Shown here piece after piece: positions 1 through 7,032 of a stretch of 22,814 nt of DNA (position 1 is its first letter; each line of letters opens with the position of its first letter). The position numbers were made by a program, and so were the translations under genes. Under the pieces are notes generated by a model. It saw only the letters and a list, made by a program, of their open reading frames with translations. It was not told where the DNA came from and ran no database searches. Source of the DNA: a virus; IMG/VR virus record IMGVR_UViG_3300030331_006235, positions 1-22,814 of that record, one strand, 5' to 3'.

Positions 1-28
1 ATTAAAATGGCTTTCCGTCTGTAATAAT

Positions 29-36
29 ACTATTTA
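29..36 (+). promoter_or_regulatory. ACTA(T/A)TTA intergenic motif, copy 1
   Basis: ACTATTTA preceded by AT, with 33 nt between the motif and the gp22-like start codon. It is one of seven copies found in gaps in front of virion genes. The function is inferred: a late promoter element or a 5' leader element. Bases 1-28 hold no recognisable gene end. Confidence 0.4.
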
Positions 37-69
37 TTTCTGAATTATTGTCAATTTAGGAGTAAATTC

Positions 70-1305
70 ATGTCTAATCTTCTTAACGAATCCATCGTGG
101 ATGCAAAAGCACTTCGCGAATCAGCATTAAAAAATGCTGAATCAGTTGTAATCGAAAAGTATGCCGATGAGGTTAAAAGAACTCTAGAAAACCTATTAGA
201 GCAAGAAGAAGATTTAGGCATGGACACTCAACCACCGGAAGAGGCAACTCAAGCCCCTGCCGGCGATGTAGTAGAAGACCAAAGCGATGATGTCCCACTC
301 GCAGCAACTGATGGATTAGGTGAGAATGAAGGAGCCAATCTTGACTCTTTACAATCTGAGGGAGAGGATGTTGAGGTGACTCTTGACTTGGGTGCCCTTC
401 AAGAAGCTATTGAGGCACTTTCGAGCGAACTTGATGAAGAAATCGATTTGACAATTGAAGAAGAAGAGAAAGATAAAGATGGTGACGGTGATAAAGACTT
501 TGCTGACATTATGATGGCTAGACGGATTGCTTCAGGAGAGTCTGAAGAAGATGCTCGCAAAGCAACTCGCAAACATAATAAAAAGAATGAGTCTACCACT
601 GAAGAAGTGGAAGAAGCCAAAGACGCCAAGCCCGAACCTGAGCTTGAGCCCGAAGAAAAACCAGTGTCAAAAGAGAAACGACAAGAATTAACAGAAACTG
701 AAGATATCGATATGGGCTCTTTGTTTGATTCCGTCATGGAAAAACTTAGTGCCGATATGGGTTTTGACTTATCTGGCTGGGCTGGTCGCCCCACATCACA
801 AATTATGGACGAGAAAGAAAGAGAACTCGCCCATGAAGCCTCAACCGATAGTGAAGAAGAAGCAACACTTGAAGAAGAGCAAGAAGAACTTAATGAGTCC
901 AACGAAACACTTGAAAAGGCACTCGAAAATAATGAGAGCCTAAAAGAAGAGTTGGCAAAATATGAGTCTGCTATGGAACAACTCAAAGAAAATCTCTATG
1001 AGGTTAATCTTTCCAATGCAAGACTACTTTATACGAACCGTGTATTAAGAAATTCCTCCTTAAATGAGCGACAAAAAGATAAAATTGTCGAAGCAATTTC
1101 CGGTGCTGGTTCTGTCGCAGAAGCTAAAACAATCTATGAAACGCTTCAAAGCACAGTGGAGGCTAAGCCTAAGCGAAGCCCACAATCACTTAGCGAAGCA
1201 ATAAGTAATAGATCTTCTGTATTAACCGCGTCTCGTAAAGAGACCAAAGCAACTTCTCAGGATCCGTTCTCGGATCGTATGAGAAGACTAGCTGGAATAA
1301 AATAA
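70..1305 (+). CDS. Prohead core scaffolding protein, gp22-like
   Basis: Internal scaffold around which the capsid shell assembles in the T4 family; it is normally degraded by the gp21 protease during maturation. The 411-residue product is strongly acidic, with Glu/Asp-rich stretches near residues 40-135 and 255-300. It has long predicted coiled coil near 260-310 and a C-terminal block (about 312-365) with the NARLLYTNRVL-type pattern I associate with marine T4-like scaffold proteins. It ends in RMRRLAGIK. Residues 135-146 form an Asp-rich calcium-loop-like segment (D135, D137, D139, G140, D141, D143, D146). An AGGAG at 58-62 sets the start. It lies 27 bp upstream of the major capsid gene, the normal place for gene 22. 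The head protease and portal genes are not in the window. The name rests on context plus composition. Confidence 0.8.
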   Translation: MSNLLNESIVDAKALRESALKNAESVVIEKYADEVKRTLENLLEQEEDLGMDTQPPEEATQAPAGDVVEDQSDDVPLAATDGLGENEGANLDSLQSEGEDVEVTLDLGALQEAIEALSSELDEEIDLTIEEEEKDKDGDGDKDFADIMMARRIASGESEEDARKATRKHNKKNESTTEEVEEAKDAKPEPELEPEEKPVSKEKRQELTETEDIDMGSLFDSVMEKLSADMGFDLSGWAGRPTSQIMDEKERELAHEASTDSEEEATLEEEQEELNESNETLEKALENNESLKEELAKYESAMEQLKENLYEVNLSNARLLYTNRVLRNSSLNERQKDKIVEAISGAGSVAEAKTIYETLQSTVEAKPKRSPQSLSEAISNRSSVLTASRKETKATSQDPFSDRMRRLAGIK

Positions 1306-1315
1306 ATCATATATA

Positions 1316-1327
1316 AAAGGAGGTGAT
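1316..1327 (+). promoter_or_regulatory. Near-perfect Shine-Dalgarno of the capsid gene
   Basis: AAAGGAGGTGAT lies 5 nt before the capsid ATG at 1333. Eleven to twelve bases are complementary to the conserved 3' tail of bacterial 16S rRNA, far longer than other ribosome sites here. This fits the very high expression expected of the major capsid protein. Confidence 0.85.
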
Positions 1328-1332
1328 AAATT

Positions 1333-3147
1333 ATGTCTAGCATTATCGAAAGATTGACCGAAGGAGTTGTCAATCGTGATATGCGTGCCGAAGGCCATGC
1401 CCTGCTTTCCAAGTGGGAACGCACCGGTCTTCTTGAGGGACTTGAAACAGAAGTTTCCCGCAAGAACATGGCACGATTGCTTGAAAACCAAGCAAAGGAA
1501 TTACTTCGTGAAAGTTCTTCCATGGCTGGTGGCGATGTCGAAGGATTCGCTGCTGTAGCTTTCCCTATTGTTCGTCGTGTTTTCGCTGGCTTGATTGCCA
1601 ACGATCTCGTCGCCGTTCAACCTATGAGTCTCCCATCGGGTCTCATTTTCTTCCTCGACTTTACTGTTGATGGAAACCGCCCTTCCCCAGCGAAGCCCGG
1701 TTACGCTGCTGATTCGTCGTTCTACGGCGGTGGCGTTGTTGGTTCGCAACTTACTGGTGGTATCAGCTTGTCTGGAGACAACGCTGAAGCTGGTCCTTAT
1801 GGACTTAACAACGGATATGCATCGCCAACTGGTTCCGCTCAATTAGCAGGTACCTCGTTTGTTCTTGTAGCTTCTGGTTGTGTTGGAAACGGTGGTGCCG
1901 CAACTGGTGGTACTGACGGACTTTCCGCTGCAGATCAAGCTGTGCTTGATTCTCTTTGCAGCTATGACCCCGACCTCTCTGGTTCGATGGTCTGTGTTGT
2001 TGAGCAAACCGGTTCGGCGCATCTTGAACAACTTAACGTGCAAGATTTAACAACCCTTGCTCTCTTGGACACTACTGCTACCACTACGGTTGTTAGAAAC
2101 AACGCAAAGATTATTCGTCGTCTTTCCAGACTTTCGTCTGGTTCTGTTTCGAATGATCCTAGCACTGCACAATACAAGATTACGCTTGTATACGCTCAAA
2201 AGTCTGGCTCCGTTGCATTCGACGTTGGTGGTGCTAACTCGCTCTTGGCTGCTGTAACTGGTAACCATAAGCACCAAGTTAGTTTCCAAATTGACGATGA
2301 CTTCCAAGCTAGCACCGCGCTTGGTTCTGTTGTTGGAGACGCAACTTGGGGTCTTGAAAATCAAGTTGATATCCCAGAAATCAACATCAAGGTTGATAGC
2401 ATTGCTGTCACCGCGATGACCAAGAAGCTTAAGGCTAAGTGGACACCTGAGTTGGGGCAAGATCTCAACGCATACCACAACCTTGATGCTGAAGTTGAGT
2501 TGACTAGCATTCTCTCTGAGCAAATTGCTCTTGAGATTGACCGCGAAATCCTTGAAGATCTCGTTGTCGGTGCTACCGCTGGCACTCTCTACTGGTCGCG
2601 TTCTCCCGGTCTTTTTGTGAACCGTGAAACTGGTCAAGAAATCGGCGCATCTTCTGCTGCTCCTGACTTCACCGGTACAGTTTCCGAGTGGTATGAAACC
2701 CTCATTGAAACAATCAATGATGTTTCTGCTCGTATTCACCGTAAGACTCTTCGCGGCGGCGCAAACTTCTTGGTATGTTCGCCAGAAGTTGCCAATATCC
2801 TTGAGTTCACCTCTGGGTTCCGTGCTTCTGTCACTGCTGACGATGAGCGCGGCTCCGCTGGTGCCGTAAGAGTTGGTGCAATCAGTAAGAAGTTCGACGT
2901 ATATGTTGATCCATACTTCCTCCGCAATGTGATCCTTGTTGGTCGCCGCGGAACCTCTTTCCTTGAAAGCGGATATGTGTATGCTCCATACGTCCCACTT
3001 CAAACTACTCCTACGATCTTCGGACCTGAAGACTTCGTGCCGCGTAAGGGTGTCATGACTCGCTACGCTAAGAAGATGGTCCGTCCTGATTTATATGGAT
3101 TGGTTATCTGTCGCGGACTTATTGGTGAAGCTGGCGCAACTAGCTAA
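1333..3147 (+). CDS. Major capsid protein, gp23-like
   Basis: Forms the hexamers of the icosahedral or prolate head (HK97 fold). The 604-residue product shows the gp23 N-terminal plan: a helical delta region with LLENQAKELL (about 49-58), then a hydrophobic stretch IVRRVFAGLIANDLVAVQPM (79-98). That stretch parallels the T4 gp23 segment MVRRAIPNLIAFDICGVQPM. A likely head-protease site of the L/I-x-E type is L58-R-E60, which would remove a 60-residue propeptide, comparable with the 65 removed in T4. At 604 residues it is longer than T4 gp23 (521), with Gly/Ser/Thr-rich stretches around 110-200 that may be a surface insertion. Codons are visibly richer in G and C than in flanking genes. A hairpin follows at 3173-3199. 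Confidence 0.95.
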   Translation: MSSIIERLTEGVVNRDMRAEGHALLSKWERTGLLEGLETEVSRKNMARLLENQAKELLRESSSMAGGDVEGFAAVAFPIVRRVFAGLIANDLVAVQPMSLPSGLIFFLDFTVDGNRPSPAKPGYAADSSFYGGGVVGSQLTGGISLSGDNAEAGPYGLNNGYASPTGSAQLAGTSFVLVASGCVGNGGAATGGTDGLSAADQAVLDSLCSYDPDLSGSMVCVVEQTGSAHLEQLNVQDLTTLALLDTTATTTVVRNNAKIIRRLSRLSSGSVSNDPSTAQYKITLVYAQKSGSVAFDVGGANSLLAAVTGNHKHQVSFQIDDDFQASTALGSVVGDATWGLENQVDIPEINIKVDSIAVTAMTKKLKAKWTPELGQDLNAYHNLDAEVELTSILSEQIALEIDREILEDLVVGATAGTLYWSRSPGLFVNRETGQEIGASSAAPDFTGTVSEWYETLIETINDVSARIHRKTLRGGANFLVCSPEVANILEFTSGFRASVTADDERGSAGAVRVGAISKKFDVYVDPYFLRNVILVGRRGTSFLESGYVYAPYVPLQTTPTIFGPEDFVPRKGVMTRYAKKMVRPDLYGLVICRGLIGEAGATS

Positions 3148-3172
3148 ACCTAAAATAGCGAAACTACAGTGC

Positions 3173-3199
3173 AAAGCCCTCGTTTTTAACGGGGGCTTT
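3173..3199 (+). terminator. Hairpin terminator after the capsid gene
   Basis: AAAGCCCTCG pairs with CGGGGGCTTT over 10 bp (one T-G wobble), with a 7-nt loop TTTTTAA. It sits 25 bp after the capsid stop. The 3' side lacks a clean T-run (CCTGT follows), so it may be a weak terminator or an mRNA-stabilising 3' hairpin. Confidence 0.65.
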
Positions 3200-3212
3200 C
3201 CTGTATGTCAAA

Positions 3213-3220
3213 ACTATTTA
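3213..3220 (+). promoter_or_regulatory. ACTA(T/A)TTA intergenic motif, copy 2
   Basis: ACTATTTA preceded by AA, just beyond the capsid-gene hairpin and 70 nt before the next start codon. It lies in the 143-bp gap after the capsid gene. Confidence 0.4.
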
Positions 3221-3290
3221 CAGGCAAGACTACTGTTGTGGTCTTTCCTATTATGTTTTTGACATGATTATAAATGGAGGGTTTTAAACT

Positions 3291-3914
3291 ATGGGAAGTA
3301 AAAGAATAGGACTTGCAAGAATGGAAGTCTTAATGGAAAATTTAAAAAGAGAATTAAAATTAAACGGCTCTTTGCTTAAAGATTTTATTGTTGGCGGCGC
3401 TGGTAATGCCTCAGCCGAACAGGGCGGTACAGGTGAATCTGGACATTTTGCTGTCCGAAAAAAATCTGAAGCAGTAGGATATCATATTTATCAAGAGGAA
3501 GTTAGCTTAGTTGGTACATCTAGTGCCACAGATAACGGTATTGTTGTTTACTTAAGTAAAGCACTTCCAGCTAATTCTCAGATTGTTTCAGCAGCAATGA
3601 CTGTTACAGGATTAGCTAGTGTGGCTACGTTTGACCTTAACCTGCAGATTACAGGAACTAGCGACACAGACCGCGGCACCGTGGTCTCCAGTGGAATTGA
3701 GCTTATTGGTACCGCAGCCGCCTCCGGTAAGCTTGTTTGCGGATCGGGTGCTACCGAGAACGCGACTCAGGCCCGCGGCGCGTCAGCAATTTCTGTCGGA
3801 GGAAGAACTTCGATTGCTCTATGTAATGATGGTACCGGAAATGGCACATCAGCACTAACTGCTGGTTCTGTTCTCGTAACTATTGAATATTACGGAAGTG
3901 CTGCTCCAGCATAG
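3291..3914 (+). CDS. Hypothetical virion protein, possible head decoration protein
   Basis: I do not recognise a named family. The 207-residue product starts with a basic amphipathic helix (KRIGLARMEVLMENLKRELK, about 4-23). A Gly-rich hinge follows near 35-50. The remainder (about 60-205) is Ser/Thr/Gly/Val-rich, with alternating hydrophobic residues typical of a beta-sandwich, and ends in LVTIEYYGS. There is no signal peptide. GGAGGG lies just upstream of the ATG. Position between the capsid and neck genes and the beta-rich make-up suggest a capsid surface or decoration protein; this is inference. Base composition changes within the gene: about 3655-3800 is clearly GC-richer than the 5' third. 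Confidence 0.6.
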   Translation: MGSKRIGLARMEVLMENLKRELKLNGSLLKDFIVGGAGNASAEQGGTGESGHFAVRKKSEAVGYHIYQEEVSLVGTSSATDNGIVVYLSKALPANSQIVSAAMTVTGLASVATFDLNLQITGTSDTDRGTVVSSGIELIGTAAASGKLVCGSGATENATQARGASAISVGGRTSIALCNDGTGNGTSALTAGSVLVTIEYYGSAAPA

Positions 3915-3937
3915 ACTAAAATAAGTTTTCATACTTT

Positions 3938-3966
3938 CCCCCTACCCTTTTGGATTGGGGGTTTTT
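3938..3966 (+). terminator. Rho-independent terminator
   Basis: CCCCC at 3938-3942 pairs with GGGGG at 3957-3961. The inner part is imperfectly paired (A-T, then CC/GG) around a TTTT loop. TTTTTATTTTT follows immediately. It closes the unit of the preceding 207-residue gene. Confidence 0.85.
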
Positions 3967-3976
3967 ATTTTTATAA

Positions 3977-3984
3977 ACTATTTA
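3977..3984 (+). promoter_or_regulatory. ACTA(T/A)TTA intergenic motif, copy 3, inside an inverted repeat
   Basis: ACTATTTA preceded by AA. This copy sits inside a near-palindrome, TATAAA-CTA-TTTATA (3972-3986). Only 19 nt separate the motif from the ATG at 4004, and the Shine-Dalgarno AAAGGAGA occupies 3989-3996. Confidence 0.4.
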
Positions 3985-4003
3985 TATGAAAGGAGAAATT
4001 ATT

Positions 4004-4198
4004 ATGCACCCCCGTAAAAGATTAATGTTTAGAAGGAGAGATGCTGCTCGACGCGCTGCTGTAGAAGCAGAAGCTCAACCAGAAGTTGTAGAGCTTGAGC
4101 CTGCTGTCGAAGAGGTTGTTGAGAAGAAGGCACCTGCTGCTAAAACTAGAAAGGCACCTGTGAAAAAAGCACGCAAAAAGACTACTCAAAAGAAATAA
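4004..4198 (+). CDS. Small Lys/Arg/Ala-rich basic protein, possible DNA-binding or internal head protein
   Basis: The product has 64 residues with three zones: a basic N terminus (MHPRKRLMFRRRDAARRA), an acidic Glu/Val-rich middle (about 20-40), and a Lys/Ala/Pro/Thr tail (about 41-64). The tail resembles histone H1-like or HMG-like bacterial tails. I chose the ATG at 4004 rather than the in-frame one at 3986, because AAAGGAGA (3989-3996) lies 7 nt before 4004 and would fall inside the longer version. No family is recognised. Binding to packaged DNA or to another head component is plausible from charge alone. It sits between a terminator and the neck genes, with its own leader. Confidence 0.65.
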   Translation: MHPRKRLMFRRRDAARRAAVEAEAQPEVVELEPAVEEVVEKKAPAAKTRKAPVKKARKKTTQKK

Positions 4199-4253
4199 AA
4201 GTTTAATAGTATAAAACTTATATATTTTAAAGGTGGTCATTGATTGCCTCTTT

Positions 4254-4261
4254 ACTAATTA
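4254..4261 (+). promoter_or_regulatory. ACTA(T/A)TTA intergenic motif, copy 4
   Basis: ACTAATTA preceded by TT, 18 nt before the gp13-like start codon and just upstream of its GAGGAG ribosome site at 4266-4271. Confidence 0.4.
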
Positions 4262-4279
4262 ATTTGAGGAGTTTAACTA

Positions 4280-5554
4280 ATGCCTACCAACCTTAGCCCT
4301 AAATCACAACAAAGTGCTATTGTTTTAACGTCTACAGGATCGACTGACGATGTTTCATCAGCGGTGCCATTTGGGATTTATACAGGCTCAATTGAATTTT
4401 TAAGTGGTGCATCCGATCAAGTTGCTTATACATTTAAAAAATTGGGCGGTGATGTCGTTGACATTGAGTTAACGACTGATAACGTTTATGCTGCATATGA
4501 AGAAGCAGTTCTTGAATATTCTTACATCGTTAATTTACATCAAAGTAAAAATAGTATATCTAATGCTCTTGGAAACGTGACGGGAACTTTTGATCATCAT
4601 GGTAATAGAATGTCTGGCCCTGTTAGTGCTAGCGTTAGATATCCGAGATTTCAAGCTCAACAAGAGCGTAGAATTGGAGACGCAATGTCTAGTATGGCTG
4701 GTTTTGGAGGCTCAATTAGGCAATATTCCGCTTCATTTAATGCAGTCGATGGGCAACAAGACTATGATTTGCAACAAATTTTAGAGACTCAATCGACAAA
4801 TGGTGTTGATGACGACGGAAATGCGGTTCCGTTTGCAGGAAAAATAGAAAATAAAAGAATCATTGTTAACAAAGTTTTCTTCAAGACTCCAAGAGCTATG
4901 TGGAGGTTCTTTGGTTATTATGGTGGTATAAATGTAATTGGAAATTACTCTACATATGGCCAATTTGCAGATGATTCAACTTTCGAAATTATTCCAACTT
5001 GGCAAAATAAAATGCAAGCCATAATGTATGAAGATTCTATCTACACTAGAACTTCTCATTTTTCATATGAAATTATCGATAACAGATTAAGAATATATCC
5101 TCGACCCGGTAATTATGGGTTTGACACTACTAAAACATTATGGTTTAGATTTCAAATAGATGATCAAGAAGTGTTTGAGTCGAACTCCGGGTATGATGAT
5201 GGAGTAGAGGGTGTAAACAATATTAACACTTTACCATTTGGTAATATACCTTATGAAAACATTAATTCAATTGGAAAACAATGGATTAGAAAATATGCAT
5301 TGGCTGTGTGTAAAGAAATGCTTGGTCAAATTAGGGGTAAATTTACAACAATTCCTATCCCCGGAGAAAGCGTGACATTAAATCATAGTGAACTTTTATC
5401 TCAAGCCAAGGATGAACAACAACAGCTTAAGGATAAATTAATGGAAATGCTTAAAGAAGTTGAATACAAAGAACTGGTTAAATATGATGCTGAATCAGTC
5501 GAAGCTTCCGAAAAAGTATTTAAGGCATCTCCATTACCAATTTTTGTGGGGTAA
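4280..5554 (+). CDS. Neck protein, gp13-like
   Basis: Head-completion or neck protein at the portal-tail joint. The 424-residue product has DIELTTDNVYAAYEEAVLEY at about 61-80. This matches the N-terminal signature of T4 gp13 ([20 protein letters not shown]), followed by a helix with the SYIVNLHQSKN pattern. The middle is aromatic-rich and probably beta-structured (about 190-300). The C-terminal third is helical, with a Gln/Lys/Glu coiled coil near 370-400. It is longer than T4 gp13 (309 residues). GAGGAG at 4266-4271 supports the start. The stop is 5 bp from the next gene, which reads as gp14, so the 13-14-15 cassette order supports the call. Confidence 0.8.
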   Translation: MPTNLSPKSQQSAIVLTSTGSTDDVSSAVPFGIYTGSIEFLSGASDQVAYTFKKLGGDVVDIELTTDNVYAAYEEAVLEYSYIVNLHQSKNSISNALGNVTGTFDHHGNRMSGPVSASVRYPRFQAQQERRIGDAMSSMAGFGGSIRQYSASFNAVDGQQDYDLQQILETQSTNGVDDDGNAVPFAGKIENKRIIVNKVFFKTPRAMWRFFGYYGGINVIGNYSTYGQFADDSTFEIIPTWQNKMQAIMYEDSIYTRTSHFSYEIIDNRLRIYPRPGNYGFDTTKTLWFRFQIDDQEVFESNSGYDDGVEGVNNINTLPFGNIPYENINSIGKQWIRKYALAVCKEMLGQIRGKFTTIPIPGESVTLNHSELLSQAKDEQQQLKDKLMEMLKEVEYKELVKYDAESVEASEKVFKASPLPIFVG

Positions 5555-5559
5555 TTTAA

Positions 5560-6048
5560 ATGGCAGATGAATGGAACAGACCGGAACAGCCACCACCACC
5601 ACTTTTTTTAGGTAAGAAAGAAAGAGACCTTGTTAAACAAGTTAATGATGAACTTATTGAAAAAGTAATTGGTCAACAAATTTTATATTACCCAATAGAT
5701 ACAGAAAGAACAGATTTTCATGATATGTATGGCGAAGCAATAGAGAAGACATTTCTTTCTCCAATAAGAATCTATGCACTTGTAAATGTTGAAGAAGAGA
5801 CAACTTCCTATCTTGAAGGCGTTGGTGTCGATGCCAATGCTATGATTAATGTATACTTTCACAAAAGAAGATTAACCGAAGATCAAGATTTATTTGCTAG
5901 ACAGGGCGATTTTGTTTTGTACGGAGATTTATATTATGAGATAGTTAAACTATCAACCCCACGTAAATTATTTGGTCAGGTTGAACATTCTTTTGAAACC
6001 ATGGCCACTTGCAAGCGCGCTAGAAGAGGACTATTCGATGCTACCTGA
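5560..6048 (+). CDS. Neck protein, gp14-like (short form)
   Basis: Works with gp13 as the ring that seals the head and receives the tail. The 162-residue product aligns by eye with the core of T4 gp14. Shared elements are a YY-P segment (ILYYPIDTERTDFHDMYGE, about 46-64), a region ending in a basic FHKRRL, and the D-F-V-L-Y-G-D-L-Y-Y-E-I-V strand pair followed by a P..LFGQ turn. T4 gp14 is 256 residues, so this is a compact version lacking the C-terminal extension. Its last 11 bp overlap the gp15-like start at 6038, implying translational coupling. Confidence 0.75.
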   Translation: MADEWNRPEQPPPPLFLGKKERDLVKQVNDELIEKVIGQQILYYPIDTERTDFHDMYGEAIEKTFLSPIRIYALVNVEEETTSYLEGVGVDANAMINVYFHKRRLTEDQDLFARQGDFVLYGDLYYEIVKLSTPRKLFGQVEHSFETMATCKRARRGLFDAT

Positions 6049-6913
6049 TGATTTTAATTTTGCACAATTGCCACCATCACGTGAGCGATTTACACTACAA
6101 GAAATAGGAATGCTTGGTTCATCAATTGAAAGCATTGATTATTCCATTGTCTCATGGCTAAAAGAAGATTTAACACTCAGCGCAAAAACCAATGCAGGAT
6201 ATACCAAAGTTCCTGTTTTTTGGCAAGTGCCAGAAAGAGCATTTCAAGTTAAAGATGATAAGTCGCTTAGAGATGAAGAAGGTTCAATTATTTTGCCTGT
6301 TGTGAGTATAGAAAGGACCGGCATAGTTAAAGATCCAGCGATGAAAGGATCATTTCAGGCACATCTTTTTTCTAATGATGGTGATGGTCGTTCCGGCAGG
6401 ATGATTATCGCCAAGAGAGTAAAACAAGATAAAACTAGAAACTTTGCAGTTGCTTCTGGTACTCGCAATAAATCAAATGGTGTAAATCAAAGATATTACC
6501 CAAGAGTAAATCATAAGGTTGTGATTCAAACATTATCCATTCCTATTCCTGTGTATGTTAATTTAGAATATAAGATAACAATTAGAACTGAATACCAACA
6601 ACAGATGAATTCATTAATGCAACCATTTATAGCCAGAACAGGACAAATAAATTCATTTTTATTAAGAAGAAATGGTCACATTTATGAAGCCTTTATAGAT
6701 CAAAACTTCTCACACAGCAATAATGTTGCTACCCTCAATGAAGAAGTGCGGATGTTCCAGACTGATATTACAATACGTGTTCTGGGTTATTTAATTGGCG
6801 AAGGTGAAAACGATGATCGAGAACTTGTTAAGATGGAAGAAAATTTTGTTGAGGTTATGTTTCCACAAGAGAGAGAGCCACTTCCGGGTGAACCAAGCTT
6901 TTTTGAAGATTAA
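6038..6913 (+). CDS. Tail completion / sheath-stabiliser protein, gp15-like
   Basis: Predicted to cap the finished tail and bind the neck. The 291-residue product begins MLPDDFNFAQLPPSRERF. I prefer the ATG at 6038 over an in-frame ATG at 5972 because AGAGGA lies 8 nt upstream of 6038 and the earlier start would overlap gp14 deeply. Visible elements parallel T4 gp15: a central region with the aromatic-proline-rich VIQTLSIPIPVYVNLEYKI, a regular EYQQQMNSLMQPFIA helix, and a terminal ITIRVLGYLIGEGE strand where T4 has a similar engineered-looking 'EVNGWMYPP' end. Order after gp13 and gp14 is the main support. A gp3-like tail terminator is the alternative. Confidence 0.7.
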   Translation: MLPDDFNFAQLPPSRERFTLQEIGMLGSSIESIDYSIVSWLKEDLTLSAKTNAGYTKVPVFWQVPERAFQVKDDKSLRDEEGSIILPVVSIERTGIVKDPAMKGSFQAHLFSNDGDGRSGRMIIAKRVKQDKTRNFAVASGTRNKSNGVNQRYYPRVNHKVVIQTLSIPIPVYVNLEYKITIRTEYQQQMNSLMQPFIARTGQINSFLLRRNGHIYEAFIDQNFSHSNNVATLNEEVRMFQTDITIRVLGYLIGEGENDDRELVKMEENFVEVMFPQEREPLPGEPSFFED

Positions 6914-6968
6914 ATCAGGAACTGAACGTTATTTTGTCGTTTCTCTTCCTCCTTTTGAAGATAGAAAT

Positions 6969-6976
6969 ACTATTTA
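6969..6976 (+). promoter_or_regulatory. ACTA(T/A)TTA intergenic motif, copy 5
   Basis: ACTATTTA preceded by AT, 56 nt before the sheath start codon, in the 119-bp gap 6914-7032. The gap also has a weak AACG/CGTT hairpin near 6924-6940 and an AAGAAGGA ribosome site before 7033. I see no strong sigma70 promoter. Confidence 0.4.
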
Positions 6977-7032
6977 ACTAATGATATACCCGTCATAATG
7001 ACAATTTCATTCTAAAGAAGGAACGCAACACT

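Noticed and set aside
399-986. Long minus-strand open frame of 195 codons within the scaffold gene
   Set aside because: Ser-rich translation is the mirror of Glu/Asp-rich codons on the + strand. It has no ribosome site and no neighbours on that strand.
2047-3003. Minus-strand open frame of 318 codons inside the capsid gene
   Set aside because: It lies antisense to the well-supported gp23, without start signals. It probably reflects the codon bias of the highly expressed gene.
3269-3276. TATAAATG, 7 of 8 match to the T4 late promoter, before the putative decoration gene
   Set aside because: The expected start site would fall near 3282, cutting off the GGAGGG ribosome site. It is likely a chance match in AT-rich sequence.
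5972-6037. Upstream in-frame ATG extending the gp15-like protein by 22 residues
   Set aside because: It would lie deep inside the gp14-like gene without a ribosome site, whereas the ATG at 6038 has AGAGGA at proper distance.
6795-6977. Short open frame overlapping the gp15-like 3' end
   Set aside because: It is out of frame with gp15, with no ribosome site, and shows no protein-like features.
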